From NCBI RefSeq assembly GCF_900110815.1, contig NZ_FOIT01000001.1, forward strand, positions 417,910-481,909: a DNA stretch of 64,000 nt, read 5' to 3'. Shown here piece after piece: positions 9,762-18,929 of this stretch. The position numbers were made by a program, and so were the translations under genes. Position 1 is the stretch's first letter, and each line of letters begins with the position of its first letter. The stretch comes from Aliicoccus persicus. GTDB lineage: Bacteria > Bacillota > Bacilli > Staphylococcales > Salinicoccaceae. The notes under the pieces are model-generated. The model saw only the letters and a program-made list of their open reading frames with translations, did not search any database and was not told the DNA's origin.

Positions 9762-10634
9762 TTATAGATTAATCTTTAATTTTTCTAGAATAGCCATGAG
9801 TGGTTCTACGGAAATTAGAGTTTCGATTGATTTCAGATGGTCCATCGCTGTTTCATACAGTGTATCAAATTGCTCATACGCGCCTTCGAGACCATATTCG
9901 CTTACATACGTCGTCTTATTATTTGATACATCACTACCAATATTTTTTCCAAGTTCTTCAACATTTGAGACAACGTCGAGTATGTCATCACGAATTTGAA
10001 ATAACACGCCAACTTCTGTGGCATATCGGTTTAATGTATTTGTAACATCGTCACTCGCCTCTCCGATAATGCATGCCATCTCAATGCATGCACGAATGAG
10101 CGCACCTGTTTTATAGTTATGAATTTGAGCGAGCTCATCAAGTGTAATCGGTGACGTCTCTCCTTCAATGTCTAACATCTGCCCACTGATCATACCTTTT
10201 TGTCCTGCATTTTTTAGCAAAACACCAAGTACTTTAATCTTCTTATCATCTGAGAGATTGTCATCAGAAATAACGACTCTAGCACTCTCTGTCAATAAGT
10301 TATCACCAGCAAGTATTGCTGTTGCTTCACCAAATACTTTATGATTTGTCGGCTGTCCACGCCTTAAATCATCATCATCCATTGCAGGCAAATCATCGTG
10401 TATCAGTGAGTATGTATGAATCATCTCTATTGCAGCGGCTGTCGAATGACCATGCTCAAGTGGATACCCAAGTGCTTTTAAAGTCGATAACACCATCGTC
10501 GGACGGAATCGTTTCCCACCGGCTTCAATCGAATAAATACTTGCCCGTTTAATTGTTTCTGAAATGTCATTATCTTTTAAATGTGTGATAATCAGTCGCT
10601 CCACAGCATCGAGTGATTGTTTAATATCATTCAT
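9762..10634 (-). CDS. ispA: Geranylgeranyl/farnesyl diphosphate synthase
   Basis: Short-chain trans-prenyl diphosphate synthase condensing IPP with allylic diphosphates. It has 290 residues. The first aspartate-rich motif DDLPAMDDDD with the following RRGQPT, and the second motif IRDDILDV, are intact. The start is ATG at 10632-10634 (a GTG one codon earlier is equally close to AGGAGAGGA); it overlaps the xseB stop by 8 nt. It sits in the same leftward run as dxs, so precursor and chain-building genes are together. Confidence 0.93.
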   Translation of the reverse strand: MNDIKQSLDAVERLIITHLKDNDISETIKRASIYSIEAGGKRFRPTMVLSTLKALGYPLEHGHSTAAAIEMIHTYSLIHDDLPAMDDDDLRRGQPTNHKVFGEATAILAGDNLLTESARVVISDDNLSDDKKIKVLGVLLKNAGQKGMISGQMLDIEGETSPITLDELAQIHNYKTGALIRACIEMACIIGEASDDVTNTLNRYATEVGVLFQIRDDILDVVSNVEELGKNIGSDVSNNKTTYVSEYGLEGAYEQFDTLYETAMDHLKSIETLISVEPLMAILEKLKINL

Positions 10635-10839
10635 CACTAGATTCGTCCTCTCCTAAATGATGTAACTCCTCGACTTTCATCTCAGCATTTTTCAAAATCA
10701 GTCCACAATCTTTTGCTAACTGAACACCCTGCTGATAAAGTTCGAGTGACTTTTCTAACGTTACATCATCCTTATCAAGTTCGACAACGATTTCTTCTAA
10801 CGTTTTAATTTTTTCTTCAAATGTCTTTTCTTTCGTCAC
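10627..10839 (-). CDS. xseB: Exodeoxyribonuclease VII small subunit
   Basis: A 70-residue, highly charged helical protein with the family pattern FEEKIKTLEEIVVELDKDDV followed by LEKSLELYQQGV. It is the small subunit of the single-strand-specific exonuclease VII. A GTG start overlaps the xseA stop by 4 nt (GTGA), typical of this pair, so it is translationally coupled; ispA overlaps its other end. Confidence 0.93.
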   Translation of the reverse strand: MTKEKTFEEKIKTLEEIVVELDKDDVTLEKSLELYQQGVQLAKDCGLILKNAEMKVEELHHLGEDESSDE

Positions 10840-12170
10840 TTTTTATTCACCCCTATCACTGTTGATCGTATAATACCGTCCGTTACTGTCGTTGAAATTT
10901 CATCATCAACTTCGACTTGATCAATACGTTTAATGATTTCACCTTGCTTTTCCGTGTAACTATAGCCACGTAGTAATACTTCAGTTGGACTCAGTGAGTT
11001 CAATAATCGTAACAAATGTTCATGTTGTTTTTTCTTACTATCTATATTCTTCTCCGTTTGACGGTTCAATGAAACGTTTAAATTTGCAAGTCGTTCTGAA
11101 TAATGTCTTATATCTCGTTTCGGAGATAAAGAGAGCAAGCCTTGCTCGACATAAGACAATGCTTTCTTCTTGTCGTGTAAGTTTGAATCGATCGACCGCA
11201 TCAGTTTTTCAACTAAATGATCGAGATGAATCTTTTGGAACTGATATAGATTAGATGGATGTTCTATTTTGTGTGAAGTCGTTTGCTTCAACAATTGATG
11301 TTTCCGATCTAAAATTGTTCGCATGCGTTTGTTCATGTGTAATTTAAACGTCTCAATACGTTCAAAAATATCCACAACATTTTTAACCGCACGCTCTATT
11401 GCTGCTGTTGGTGTTGCCGCTCTTAAATCAGACACGTAATCGACGAGCGTCGTATCCGGCTCATGTCCAACACCGGTAATAATTGGTGTGCTCGTATGGA
11501 ATACTTGCAGCGCAACTTCTTTTTCATTGAATGTCCACAAGTCTTCAATTGAACCACCACCGCGTGCCAGAATTAACACATCAAACCCCAACGAATCTGC
11601 ATACTTTAAATTCTTAATGACAGAATCTATACTGCCGACACCTTGTACACGCGTGTCAATAATCGTTGCTTGAGCAAGTGGATAACGACGTTCAAGCGTC
11701 GTTAACATATCGCCTCTCACAGCACCACTTATCGATGTCAGTATCCCAATTTTCTCTGGATATTCTGGAATTGGTTTTTTATGTTGTAAATCAAAGTAAC
11801 CGTTTGACTCAAGCTCTTTTCTATCTTTTTCGAGCTTTGCAAACAATTGACCCAGTCCATCGAGTTCAACATGCGTCACGATAAGCTGATAGCTACCCTG
11901 TTGCTTATACACACCAATTTTTCCCGTAACGAGTACGCTTTGTCCTTCTTCTAAATCAAATGATAAACCACGCTTATTACGGCTAAATAATGCACAATTA
12001 ATCACCGCATCCGCATCTTTCAATCTGAAATATACATGACCGGAGCGATGATGATTGACGTTTGACACTTCACCCTTCACATATGCTGTTTGCATATAAG
12101 GGTCCTGTTCAAACTTTCTGGATATATATTGAGTCATCACACTGACACTTAAAAACTTATCATTCTGCAT
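10836..12170 (-). CDS. xseA: Exodeoxyribonuclease VII large subunit
   Basis: Catalytic subunit of ExoVII, which degrades single-stranded DNA in both directions. It has 444 residues: an N-terminal OB fold (about 1-105), the catalytic domain with ILARGGGSIEDLWTFN and TGVGHEPDTTLVDYVSDLRAATPTAA-type segments (about 195-260), then a long coiled coil (about 270-400). It sits between nusB (12 nt upstream) and xseB. Confidence 0.95.
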   Translation of the reverse strand: MQNDKFLSVSVMTQYISRKFEQDPYMQTAYVKGEVSNVNHHRSGHVYFRLKDADAVINCALFSRNKRGLSFDLEEGQSVLVTGKIGVYKQQGSYQLIVTHVELDGLGQLFAKLEKDRKELESNGYFDLQHKKPIPEYPEKIGILTSISGAVRGDMLTTLERRYPLAQATIIDTRVQGVGSIDSVIKNLKYADSLGFDVLILARGGGSIEDLWTFNEKEVALQVFHTSTPIITGVGHEPDTTLVDYVSDLRAATPTAAIERAVKNVVDIFERIETFKLHMNKRMRTILDRKHQLLKQTTSHKIEHPSNLYQFQKIHLDHLVEKLMRSIDSNLHDKKKALSYVEQGLLSLSPKRDIRHYSERLANLNVSLNRQTEKNIDSKKKQHEHLLRLLNSLSPTEVLLRGYSYTEKQGEIIKRIDQVEVDDEISTTVTDGIIRSTVIGVNKK

Positions 12171-12182
12171 CTTAAAACGTCC

Positions 12183-12572
12183 TTACTTATCTAGGTGATC
12201 TGAGTCGATAAAACTCTTCAGTACACCATTAATAAACTTAAAACTATCATTGTCACCATATAGTTTTGCTAAAATTACAGTCTCATTAATGACAACCTTT
12301 TTCGGTGTATGATCGAGCAGTATTTCACAAAATGACATTCGAAGCAAACTGCGTTCCACTTTCGATAGTCGACCGATCGTAAACTTTTGCAGATAACTAC
12401 TGATTGAATTATCGATAGATTCATTATTTTGCACATAATAATCGACCACCGTTTTTACATATTCATAGTCATTATATGCATCTTTAAATTTAACTGAATC
12501 CATCAGCTCTTTTGAATCTTCTAACTGAAAAATAATTTGAAAAATTTTCTTGCGCTGTTCGTGTCTATTCAT
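12183..12572 (-). CDS. nusB: Transcription antitermination factor NusB
   Basis: All-helical RNA-binding factor that joins NusE (S10) on boxA of rRNA leaders. It has 129 residues from the ATG at 12572, giving the family start MNRHEQRKKIFQIIFQ; an upstream in-frame ATG lies within the preceding gene and is rejected. The C-terminal half carries LLRMSFCEILL, TPKKVVINE and FINGVL. The ribosome site is weak (AGGGAAA). It lies between an Asp23-like gene and xseA, the Bacillus order. Confidence 0.93.
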   Translation of the reverse strand: MNRHEQRKKIFQIIFQLEDSKELMDSVKFKDAYNDYEYVKTVVDYYVQNNESIDNSISSYLQKFTIGRLSKVERSLLRMSFCEILLDHTPKKVVINETVILAKLYGDNDSFKFINGVLKSFIDSDHLDK

Positions 12573-12585
12573 AATTTTCCCTATC

Positions 12586-12936
12586 TTATGATTTAATGTT
12601 AATGATATGAACATTGACATCTTTCACTTCAAAGTTCGTCATGTTCTTGATTGAATTGGTTATATTTTTTTGAATCTTTACTGCAGTTTTGTGCACATTC
12701 GCATGACTAAATAAGGATACATATACACTGACAGAAATCGTATCATTTTTCGTATCCACTTTAATACCTTTTCCACGGTACTTTTTCCCGAGCTTCTCAA
12801 AATTACCACTCGCAAAGTTATTTTGTAATGCGTGTACGCCTTTCGTTTCTGTCGCTGCGATACTCGCAACAACTTCAATGACTTCCGGAGAAATTTCGAC
12901 GCGACCTAAATTTTCATTGATTGTCTGTAAGTTCAT
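12586..12936 (-). CDS. Asp23/Gls24 family envelope-stress protein (YqhY type)
   Basis: A 116-residue Asp23-family protein: residues about 5-110 form the conserved domain, with GRVEISPEVIEVVASIAATETKG-like opening and the central VSVYVSLF. The family is linked to envelope stress and, as YqhY in Bacillus, to control of fatty acid initiation next to accBC, exactly the context here. The ATG at 12936 is chosen because AGAGGTGA lies 6 nt ahead; the upstream GTG overlaps that ribosome site. Confidence 0.88.
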   Translation of the reverse strand: MNLQTINENLGRVEISPEVIEVVASIAATETKGVHALQNNFASGNFEKLGKKYRGKGIKVDTKNDTISVSVYVSLFSHANVHKTAVKIQKNITNSIKNMTNFEVKDVNVHIINIKS

Positions 12937-12954
12937 ATCAATCACCTCTTGTTT

Positions 12955-12963
12955 ATTATACCA
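12955..12963 (-). promoter_or_regulatory. Extended -10 promoter upstream of the asp23-like gene
   Basis: TGGTATAAT on the minus strand is a perfect -10 with a TGn extension, 19 nt before the start codon. A weak ATTCAA lies 17 nt upstream of the hexamer. It follows the accBC terminator, so the asp23-nusB-xse run can start here. Confidence 0.5.
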
Positions 12964-12994
12964 AACTTAACACGATATTGAATTTGTTACTCAA

Positions 12995-13024
12995 TAAAAA
13001 AATCGTGATGTTAATCATCACGAT
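12995..13024 (-). terminator. accBC terminator
   Basis: A perfect 9-bp stem ATCGTGATG / CATCACGAT, 5-nt loop, then seven T on the minus strand. The stem overlaps the accC stop codon. Confidence 0.88.
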
Positions 13025-14373
13025 TCGTTCATTACATCGTTTTCCGCTAGGAAATTTGTATTGTAATTATTTTCTATGAAATTTTTGTTATTTAAAAGTT
13101 TTTGATGAAACGGAATTGTCGAATCAATACCGTTGATCGTGAATTCTTTTAACGCACGACGTGCACTGTTTATCGCTTCTTCACGACTATCACCATGAAC
13201 GATTAACTTAGCAATCATTGAATCGTAATATGGTGGAATCGTATAACCAGAGTAACATGCGGTATCAAGTCTTATACCATAGCCACCAGGCGCTAGAAAA
13301 TCAGTAATCTTACCTGCAGATGGCATGAAGTTTTTCGCTGGGTTTTCTGCATTGATTCTAAACTCAATAGAATGACCTCTAAACGTAATGTCCTCTTGTT
13401 TATAAGGTATCTCTTCACGCATTGCAACTTTTATTTGCATCTTGATTAAGTCAACACCTGTAATCATTTCAGTTACAGGATGTTCCACTTGAATACGCGT
13501 GTTCATTTCCATGAAATAAAAATTGTCATCATTTAAATCATAAATAAACTCAATCGTTCCTGCACCAATATATTGAATACTGCGTGCTGCGTTTACTGCC
13601 GTAATCCCCATTTCTTCCCGCTTTTCTTCTGTCATAATCGGGCTTGGTGCTTCCTCGACAAGCTTTTGCATGCGTCGCTGAACCGTGCAGTCACGTTCTC
13701 CCAAATGGATTACATTACCGTAGTAATCGCCGAGCACTTGAATTTCAATATGTCTAAAGTTTTCAATATATTTTTCCATGTAAAGACTGCTATTGCCAAA
13801 GGCACTTTGTGCTTCTTTCGTCGTCAATTTATACCCTTGGATTAATTCCTCTTCATTTCTGGCAACGCGAATTCCTTTACCGCCACCACCATGACTCGCT
13901 TTAATGATCACAGGGTATCCAATCGTTTCGGCAACTTCTTTGGCATGTTCAATAGAGTTTAGTATACCGTCACTACCTGGTACAGTCGGAACACCTGCTT
14001 TTTGCATCGTTTTCTTGGCCACATCTTTAATACCCATTGTTGAAATCGTTTCAGGCATCGGACCGACAAAAATGATATTCATCGCTTCACACATTTCAGC
14101 AAAATCATCATTTTCTGCTAAAAATCCGTAACCCGGATGAATCGCATCACAATTCGTCGACTTTGCGATTGTCATGATGCTGATCATATCTAGATAGCTG
14201 TCCTTCGACTGTTTCGGACCAATACAGTATGATTCCGTTGCAATTTTTCTATGCAGACTTTCACGATCTGCTTCAGAATAAATACTCACTGTCTCAATGC
14301 CAAGTTCATCACACGCACGTATAATTCTAACGGCAATTTCACCACGATTTGCCACTAATAATTTTTTAATCAT
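13018..14373 (-). CDS. accC: Acetyl-CoA carboxylase, biotin carboxylase subunit
   Basis: ATP-grasp enzyme carboxylating biotin on AccB, first half-reaction of malonyl-CoA synthesis. It has 451 residues: N-terminal [16 protein letters not shown], the glycine-rich ATP loop [10 protein letters not shown] near residue 160, the biotin/ATP segment [26 protein letters not shown] near 290 and the C-terminal barrel. Its ATG overlaps the accB stop (ATGA). accB-accC form a two-gene operon ended by the hairpin at 12995-13024. Confidence 0.96.
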   Translation of the reverse strand: MIKKLLVANRGEIAVRIIRACDELGIETVSIYSEADRESLHRKIATESYCIGPKQSKDSYLDMISIMTIAKSTNCDAIHPGYGFLAENDDFAEMCEAMNIIFVGPMPETISTMGIKDVAKKTMQKAGVPTVPGSDGILNSIEHAKEVAETIGYPVIIKASHGGGGKGIRVARNEEELIQGYKLTTKEAQSAFGNSSLYMEKYIENFRHIEIQVLGDYYGNVIHLGERDCTVQRRMQKLVEEAPSPIMTEEKREEMGITAVNAARSIQYIGAGTIEFIYDLNDDNFYFMEMNTRIQVEHPVTEMITGVDLIKMQIKVAMREEIPYKQEDITFRGHSIEFRINAENPAKNFMPSAGKITDFLAPGGYGIRLDTACYSGYTIPPYYDSMIAKLIVHGDSREEAINSARRALKEFTINGIDSTIPFHQKLLNNKNFIENNYNTNFLAENDVMNES

Positions 14374-14798
14374 CGAATTATAAACATCGGCTGATTGTAC
14401 TCAACCATTTCTCCATCTTCGATTAAAATCTCAACGATCTCACCGCTCATTTCAGCTTCGATTTCATTAAATAACTTCATCGCCTCTAAAATGCACACAA
14501 CGGTATCATTGTTGACTTTATCGCCTACTTTCACAAAAGCCTCAGCTTCTGGTGAAGGTGCCTTATAAAATGTACCGACCATCGGTGCTTTAATGACCTT
14601 GCCACTCGGCTGTTGTTCTTGTGGTGTTGGCGCCTCTTCTTTCACTGGTGCGGGTTGAACAGCAGGCTGAGCTTGTACTTGTGTAGGTGCTACTGCCTTT
14701 TTTAATTTGATTTCAACATCTTTGTCTTTATACTCTACTTCAGACAAAGAAGCCTTGTTCATTTTTTCAATCAATTGATCGATATGATTTAGATTCAT
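14370..14798 (-). CDS. accB: Biotin carboxyl carrier protein of acetyl-CoA carboxylase
   Basis: A 142-residue carrier: an N-terminal helical region (about 1-35), a Pro/Ala/Gln-rich flexible linker (about 36-65) and the biotinyl domain whose [12 protein letters not shown] contains the biotinylated lysine near residue 109. It shuttles carboxybiotin between AccC and the carboxyltransferase. It is the first gene of accBC, preceded by a recognisable promoter. Confidence 0.95.
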   Translation of the reverse strand: MNLNHIDQLIEKMNKASLSEVEYKDKDVEIKLKKAVAPTQVQAQPAVQPAPVKEEAPTPQEQQPSGKVIKAPMVGTFYKAPSPEAEAFVKVGDKVNNDTVVCILEAMKLFNEIEAEMSGEIVEILIEDGEMVEYNQPMFIIR

Positions 14799-14834
14799 TT
14801 CGAATATCTCCTAGTCGCTCAAATATTGTAATTA

Positions 14835-14863
14835 ATTTTACTTAAAATTTTCTGTATCTTCAA
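14835..14863 (-). promoter_or_regulatory. accB promoter
   Basis: On the minus strand TTGAAG and TAAAAT are separated by exactly 17 nt, and the accB start codon follows 36 nt later. Confidence 0.6.
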
Positions 14864-14915
14864 GTCTATTATGTATTTTTGATAAAATCACGTTTAAAAT
14901 GATGTGATTAAAATT

Positions 14916-14945
14916 AAAAATTGAGTACATATGTACTCAATTTTT
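14916..14945 (-). terminator. efp terminator
   Basis: A perfect 30-bp palindrome (AAAAATTGAGTACAT and its complement) lies 8 nt after the efp stop codon. The T-run on its 3' side makes it a strong terminator. Confidence 0.85.
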
Positions 14946-14953
14946 AAAATCAA

Positions 14954-15511
14954 CTATGCTCTTGAAACGTAACTTCCATCTGTTGTACTAATCACGAGCA
15001 CATCACCTTGGTTAACAAACAAAGGCACTTGAATCTCTAAACCAGTCTCAAGTTTTGCTGACTTAGTAGCCCCTGTTGCCGTGTCACCTTTAATACCTGG
15101 CTCTGTTTCAACAACCTCAAGCTCTACAGACTTTGGTAATTCAACGCCGAGCGTTTCGCCGTTGTAACTCATAATTGAAACGTTCATGTTTTCTTTTAAG
15201 TAGTTTAACTCATCTTCTAATTGCTCAGCTGGTATTTCCACTTGCTCGTAAGAGTTATTGTCCATGAATACGTGCGTTGCGCCATCTGCGTACAAATATT
15301 GCATCTTGTTGTTTTCAATCATCGCTCTCGCAACTTTTTCCCCACCACGGAATGTTTTCTCTTGAATCGCACCGGTTCTTAAATTTCTTAATTTAGAACG
15401 TACAAATGCAGCACCTTTACCTGGTTTTACATGTTGGAAGTCCATGACGCGCCAGATGCCACCGTCAACTTCAATCGTTAAACCTGTCTTAAAGTCGTTT
15501 ACTGAAATCAT
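14954..15511 (-). CDS. efp: Elongation factor P
   Basis: tRNA-shaped factor that rescues ribosomes stalled at polyproline. It has 185 residues in three beta-barrel domains (about 1-64, 65-126, 127-185). The loop KPGKGAAFV near residue 30 carries the lysine that is modified in Bacillus-type EF-P. The end [16 protein letters not shown] is diagnostic. It is downstream of an Xaa-Pro peptidase gene, as in Bacillus (yqhT-efp), but has its own promoter and terminator. Confidence 0.96.
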   Translation of the reverse strand: MISVNDFKTGLTIEVDGGIWRVMDFQHVKPGKGAAFVRSKLRNLRTGAIQEKTFRGGEKVARAMIENNKMQYLYADGATHVFMDNNSYEQVEIPAEQLEDELNYLKENMNVSIMSYNGETLGVELPKSVELEVVETEPGIKGDTATGATKSAKLETGLEIQVPLFVNQGDVLVISTTDGSYVSRA

Positions 15512-15546
15512 TATTATTCCCCACTATCCTAAAATGAGATATTACC

Positions 15547-15575
15547 ATTATAAAGTGTTAATTCGTATTGGTAAA
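15547..15575 (-). promoter_or_regulatory. efp promoter
   Basis: TTTACC, 17-nt spacer, TATAAT on the minus strand; the efp ATG lies 35 nt beyond the -10 hexamer. Confidence 0.6.
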
Positions 15576-15582
15576 TGTTTGA

Positions 15583-16638
15583 TTAAAGAATAAACAATTC
15601 CTTGCTACTATTCGTCAATCGTTTTAAACCGTCTTTCGTCACTAAGCAATCGTCTTCAATTCTTACACCACCAACACCATCGATGTAAATACCTGGCTCA
15701 ATCGTAATACACATACCTTCTTCAATGATCGTATCGACGCTTGATGCAATACCAGGGCCTTCATGGACCTCTAACCCAATACCATGACCTAATGAATGTC
15801 CAAAGTTCTCACCATATCCATGTGAAGCAATCACATCGCGTGATACTGCGTCAGCTTCTGAAGCTTTCATACCCGGCTTGATTTTTTCTAATGCTAATAG
15901 CTGGCTCTCAAGCACGACATCATACACTTTTTTCATTTCATCACTCGGTTTACCGACAGCGAACGTACGTGTAATATCTGAAATATAACCATTGTATAAT
16001 GCACCGAAATCAAGTGTAACCATATCACCGTCTTCGATGACTTTATCGCTTGCAACACCGTGAGGTAATGCACCGCGTGCACCACTCGCAACGATAATGT
16101 CAAAGCTCGCACCAGACGCACCAAGTTCACGCATCTTGCGCTCGAGTTCATTTTTCACATCGAGTTCAGTCATGCCCGCTTTAACAAACGTTAAGATATG
16201 TTCGTATGTTTCATCTGCAATGTCACATGCTTTTTGAATGACAGCAACTTCATCATCAGATTTTACCATTCTGATCTTCTCAATTTCAGCAGTCAGTGGT
16301 GTGAGTTCAAATGATTTGTCTAATTCAGCATATGTATTATATGTTGTTAAATGGCCTTCAAAGCCTAATTTTTTAATGCCTTTACCCTCTAACAATTCGA
16401 TCACAAATGGTAAGTGACCGCCTTTTTGAAGTACAAAATCCAGATTTTTTGCTTGTTCTTGACCTTGCGCTTTATATCTAAAGTCTGAAACTAAAATGGC
16501 TTCATCTTGAGTCACGATGACAGAACCAGCACTACCCGTAAAATCTGATAAGTAACGTCTGTTGTGTGCGCTCATCACCAATACAGCATCTAAATCTTTT
16601 TCTGATAAAATTTCTCTCACTTTTTTTATTTTATCCAA
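15583..16638 (-). CDS. Xaa-Pro aminopeptidase (M24B family)
   Basis: Pita-bread metallopeptidase removing N-terminal residues before proline. It has 351 residues: an N-terminal creatinase-like domain (1-125) and the catalytic M24 domain. Metal ligands are visible in TLDFGALYNGYISDITRT (two Asp), GHSLGHGIGLEVHE (His), ITIEPGIY (Glu) and VRIEDDCLV (Glu). Without further data, Xaa-Pro dipeptidase (PepQ) versus aminopeptidase (PepP/YqhT) cannot be decided; its place next to efp favours YqhT type. Confidence 0.9.
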   Translation of the reverse strand: MDKIKKVREILSEKDLDAVLVMSAHNRRYLSDFTGSAGSVIVTQDEAILVSDFRYKAQGQEQAKNLDFVLQKGGHLPFVIELLEGKGIKKLGFEGHLTTYNTYAELDKSFELTPLTAEIEKIRMVKSDDEVAVIQKACDIADETYEHILTFVKAGMTELDVKNELERKMRELGASGASFDIIVASGARGALPHGVASDKVIEDGDMVTLDFGALYNGYISDITRTFAVGKPSDEMKKVYDVVLESQLLALEKIKPGMKASEADAVSRDVIASHGYGENFGHSLGHGIGLEVHEGPGIASSVDTIIEEGMCITIEPGIYIDGVGGVRIEDDCLVTKDGLKRLTNSSKELFIL

Positions 16639-16739
16639 TTTGTATCACCTCATTAAATATATTACATTAAATCTTTTTTAATACCAACCCACTACCCTTA
16701 CGTGGTAATATAAAATAATGATTAGTAAAGGAGCATTAT

Positions 16740-17279
16740 ATGAAATACATCGGACTATTATTCGTGCTCATTATAGCAAGCGCTTGTCAAAACGAAGCGA
16801 CATCTGAAGATCAACAAACGCACAATGCACTAAATGAAGAGTTGATGCTATTACAATCAGAACACAACTATTTAAGCGCATATTTAACAGAACTAAATGC
16901 AGATGATAATGATGAACAGACCGAAGCAGAGAGCGACGGTTATGATGCACAAATTGAAACTTTTATTGATTTAATTATTCCTGAACTGTCGAGTATTGCA
17001 ACTGTGCTTGATGAAACAGAGACGCATAGTATCGCACTTGCCTACTCTACTGTAAACACACATATTCAATCGATAAATAATAGTGTGACTCAGTTACAAG
17101 CAGAAATAGAAGGTATGTCTCTAAGCGAATCACAAGAAATACATTTCGATGATTTCCAATCGACGAACAATGAACTCGTTGAAACACTCGAATTGCTAAG
17201 ACGTGGTGTTGAAACGAACGATATCAATCAAGTCAACGAAGCGATTGAATCTCTAAATCAATTTAGTAATAAATATTAA
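16740..17279 (+). CDS. Putative lipoprotein, unknown function
   Basis: A 179-residue secreted acidic protein. Residues 1-15 form a lipoprotein signal peptide ending in the lipobox-like IIASAC with Cys16 as probable lipidation site. The mature part is Glu/Asp/Gln/Asn-rich and predicted helical, possibly coiled coil (about 25-60 and 95-175). AAAGGAGC sits 8 nt ahead of the ATG. It is 14 nt upstream of yqhQ in one apparent operon. I recognise no family; staphylococcal genomes carry poorly conserved lipoproteins at this place (inference). Confidence 0.65.
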   Translation: MKYIGLLFVLIIASACQNEATSEDQQTHNALNEELMLLQSEHNYLSAYLTELNADDNDEQTEAESDGYDAQIETFIDLIIPELSSIATVLDETETHSIALAYSTVNTHIQSINNSVTQLQAEIEGMSLSESQEIHFDDFQSTNNELVETLELLRRGVETNDINQVNEAIESLNQFSNKY

Positions 17280-17293
17280 GGATGAATGCACTG

Positions 17294-18202
17294 ATGACAA
17301 AGAATATTTTTGGTGGCCAAGCTGTACCAGAAGGCGTCATGTTCCAAAACAAGGAACATATGGTCACTGCCATACGTAGAACAGATCAATCCATCGATTA
17401 TTTCCATATGGAAAAACAACCAAAAAAATGGGTGAATACACTTAAGAAAATACCAATCGTACGCGGAAATGTCGCGTTGATTGAAGCAGCAATTTATGGT
17501 TCTAAGCACATGGATTTTGCTGCAGATAGATATGAGAGAGATCCAGCAGACGACGCAAAAATTGCCGAAGAGAAACAAAAAGAAAATTTAGCAAAGATGG
17601 TACTCTTTACGGTCGTTGTTGCCGTCGTTTCATTTTTAATCGGACAGTTTATTTTCACGCTCATTCCAGCATTTGTGGCGCACATGTTCGGCGGTTGGGT
17701 CACTGGTACATTCGGACAAGTGTTTATTGAAACGATGTTCAAACTCGTTGTATTACTCGGATACATCTATGTGTTGTCTCTAACTCCGATGGTCAAACGA
17801 CTATTCCAATACCATGGTGCTGAACATAAAGTAATCAATGCATATGAAAATGGGTATACGTTAACAATAGATAATGTGATGCAAGCATCAAGATTACACT
17901 ATCGCTGTGGTAGCTCATTTATTTTGTTTACTGTTCTCGTGAGCTTTGTATTGTACATGTTTGTACCATACGAACCACTTTATGTGAGAATTTTAAATAG
18001 AATCGCTTTGATCCCACTCGTTCTAGGATTTTCATTTGAAGTCCTTCAAATTACGAATAAATTAAGAAATATTCCTGTGCTAAAATATTTAGCTTTACCT
18101 GGACTTTGGTTACAATTGTTAACAACGAAAGAACCTCAACCTGACCAAGTTGATGTTGCGATCCACTCGTTTAATCGTCTCGTAAGGAAGGTGGAACAGT
18201 GA
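17294..18202 (+). CDS. yqhQ: DUF1385 membrane protein YqhQ
   Basis: A DUF1385 integral membrane protein annotated as a putative metal-dependent enzyme, of unproven function. It has 302 residues: a soluble N-terminal part opening with the family motif GGQAVPEGVMFQ, then four or more membrane helices from about residue 95. The segment FQYHGAEHKVINAYE and the motif RCGSSF are the conserved His/Glu/Cys-containing stretches. ATG 17294 is chosen over 17282 because the latter abuts the AAGG ribosome site. It overlaps the next gene by 4 nt. Confidence 0.87.
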   Translation: MTKNIFGGQAVPEGVMFQNKEHMVTAIRRTDQSIDYFHMEKQPKKWVNTLKKIPIVRGNVALIEAAIYGSKHMDFAADRYERDPADDAKIAEEKQKENLAKMVLFTVVVAVVSFLIGQFIFTLIPAFVAHMFGGWVTGTFGQVFIETMFKLVVLLGYIYVLSLTPMVKRLFQYHGAEHKVINAYENGYTLTIDNVMQASRLHYRCGSSFILFTVLVSFVLYMFVPYEPLYVRILNRIALIPLVLGFSFEVLQITNKLRNIPVLKYLALPGLWLQLLTTKEPQPDQVDVAIHSFNRLVRKVEQ

Positions 18203-18435
18203 AACGAGTATTATTAATTCTTGCCGGTCTAATTATAGTTATAGGTATTATAGGTAGCTTAGACTTTTTCGTAGCAGCGGTACTTAATTCACTGATATTC
18301 ATTATGGTACTCGGTGTCGTCGGCTACTTAATCTACTACTTTTTCTTTCTCACAGAATCGCAGAGAAAGTATAAGCGAGCACTTAGAAAGTCGAAACGCA
18401 CACATAAAAATAGAAGAACAAATAAAAAAATCTGA
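18199..18435 (+). CDS. Small membrane protein, unknown
   Basis: A 78-residue protein with two closely spaced hydrophobic helices (about 3-20 and 25-52) and a strongly basic C-terminus (KRALRKSKRTHKNRRTNKK). A GTG start overlaps the yqhQ stop (GTGA) with GGAAGGTGG just upstream, so it is translationally coupled to yqhQ. Its stop codon lies inside the following terminator. No family assigned. Confidence 0.7.
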   Translation: MKRVLLILAGLIIVIGIIGSLDFFVAAVLNSLIFIMVLGVVGYLIYYFFFLTESQRKYKRALRKSKRTHKNRRTNKKI

Positions 18436-18457
18436 ACCTATAGGTTCAGATTTTTTT
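18424..18457. terminator. Bidirectional terminator
   Basis: A perfect 20-bp palindrome (TCTGAACCTA and its complement) flanked by seven A and seven T. It ends both the yqhQ operon (+) and the rhodanese-like gene (-). Confidence 0.88.
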
Positions 18458-18842
18458 ATCTTGTCTTTGATTTAATTTTTCCAGTCCATTTGCTAATGCC
18501 ATTTTTAAGCATATACACATCTTTATGCCCTTTTTTCTTTAATACTTTTGCAGCACGAATTGAAAGACGTCCTGTTTGATCATATAAGTAAACCGGTTGG
18601 TCCTTACGTATTGATCCAATGCGTTGTTGTAAGTTCATAAGCGGTATATTTCTTGCACCGATAATATGACCATATTCATACTTTTCTTTTTCACGTAAAT
18701 CAATCAGCTGTACTTTTCTTAAATCCTTTTTAAATTCTTCTTCAGGTAATGATTTGACATTACGCATATTTAAGATTCCATTAATAATGATTAAGATAAC
18801 AATTACTGCTAATACGAGTAATACGATGAGCCATGTATCCAA
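18456..18842 (-). CDS. Membrane-anchored rhodanese-like protein (catalytic Cys absent)
   Basis: A 128-residue protein: one N-terminal membrane helix (about 3-22) and a rhodanese fold (about 40-125, with LIDLREKEKYEYGHIIGARNIPL). Active rhodaneses have Cys at the start of the loop after the central strand; here the loop reads YLYDQTGRLS, with Asp in the Cys position, so sulfur transfer is unlikely and a binding role is more probable. The TTG start at 18842 is supported by GGAGAGGGTG 9 nt upstream. It resembles Bacillus YqhL by position. Confidence 0.75.
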   Translation of the reverse strand: MDTWLIVLLVLAVIVILIIINGILNMRNVKSLPEEEFKKDLRKVQLIDLREKEKYEYGHIIGARNIPLMNLQQRIGSIRKDQPVYLYDQTGRLSIRAAKVLKKKGHKDVYMLKNGISKWTGKIKSKTR

Positions 18843-18929
18843 TGTTTCACACCCTCTCCAATAAATCACATAAATATATTATAAAGATTTATGATACAAT
18901 TTTCAAAGAAATACTAGGAGGAGTTTTAA

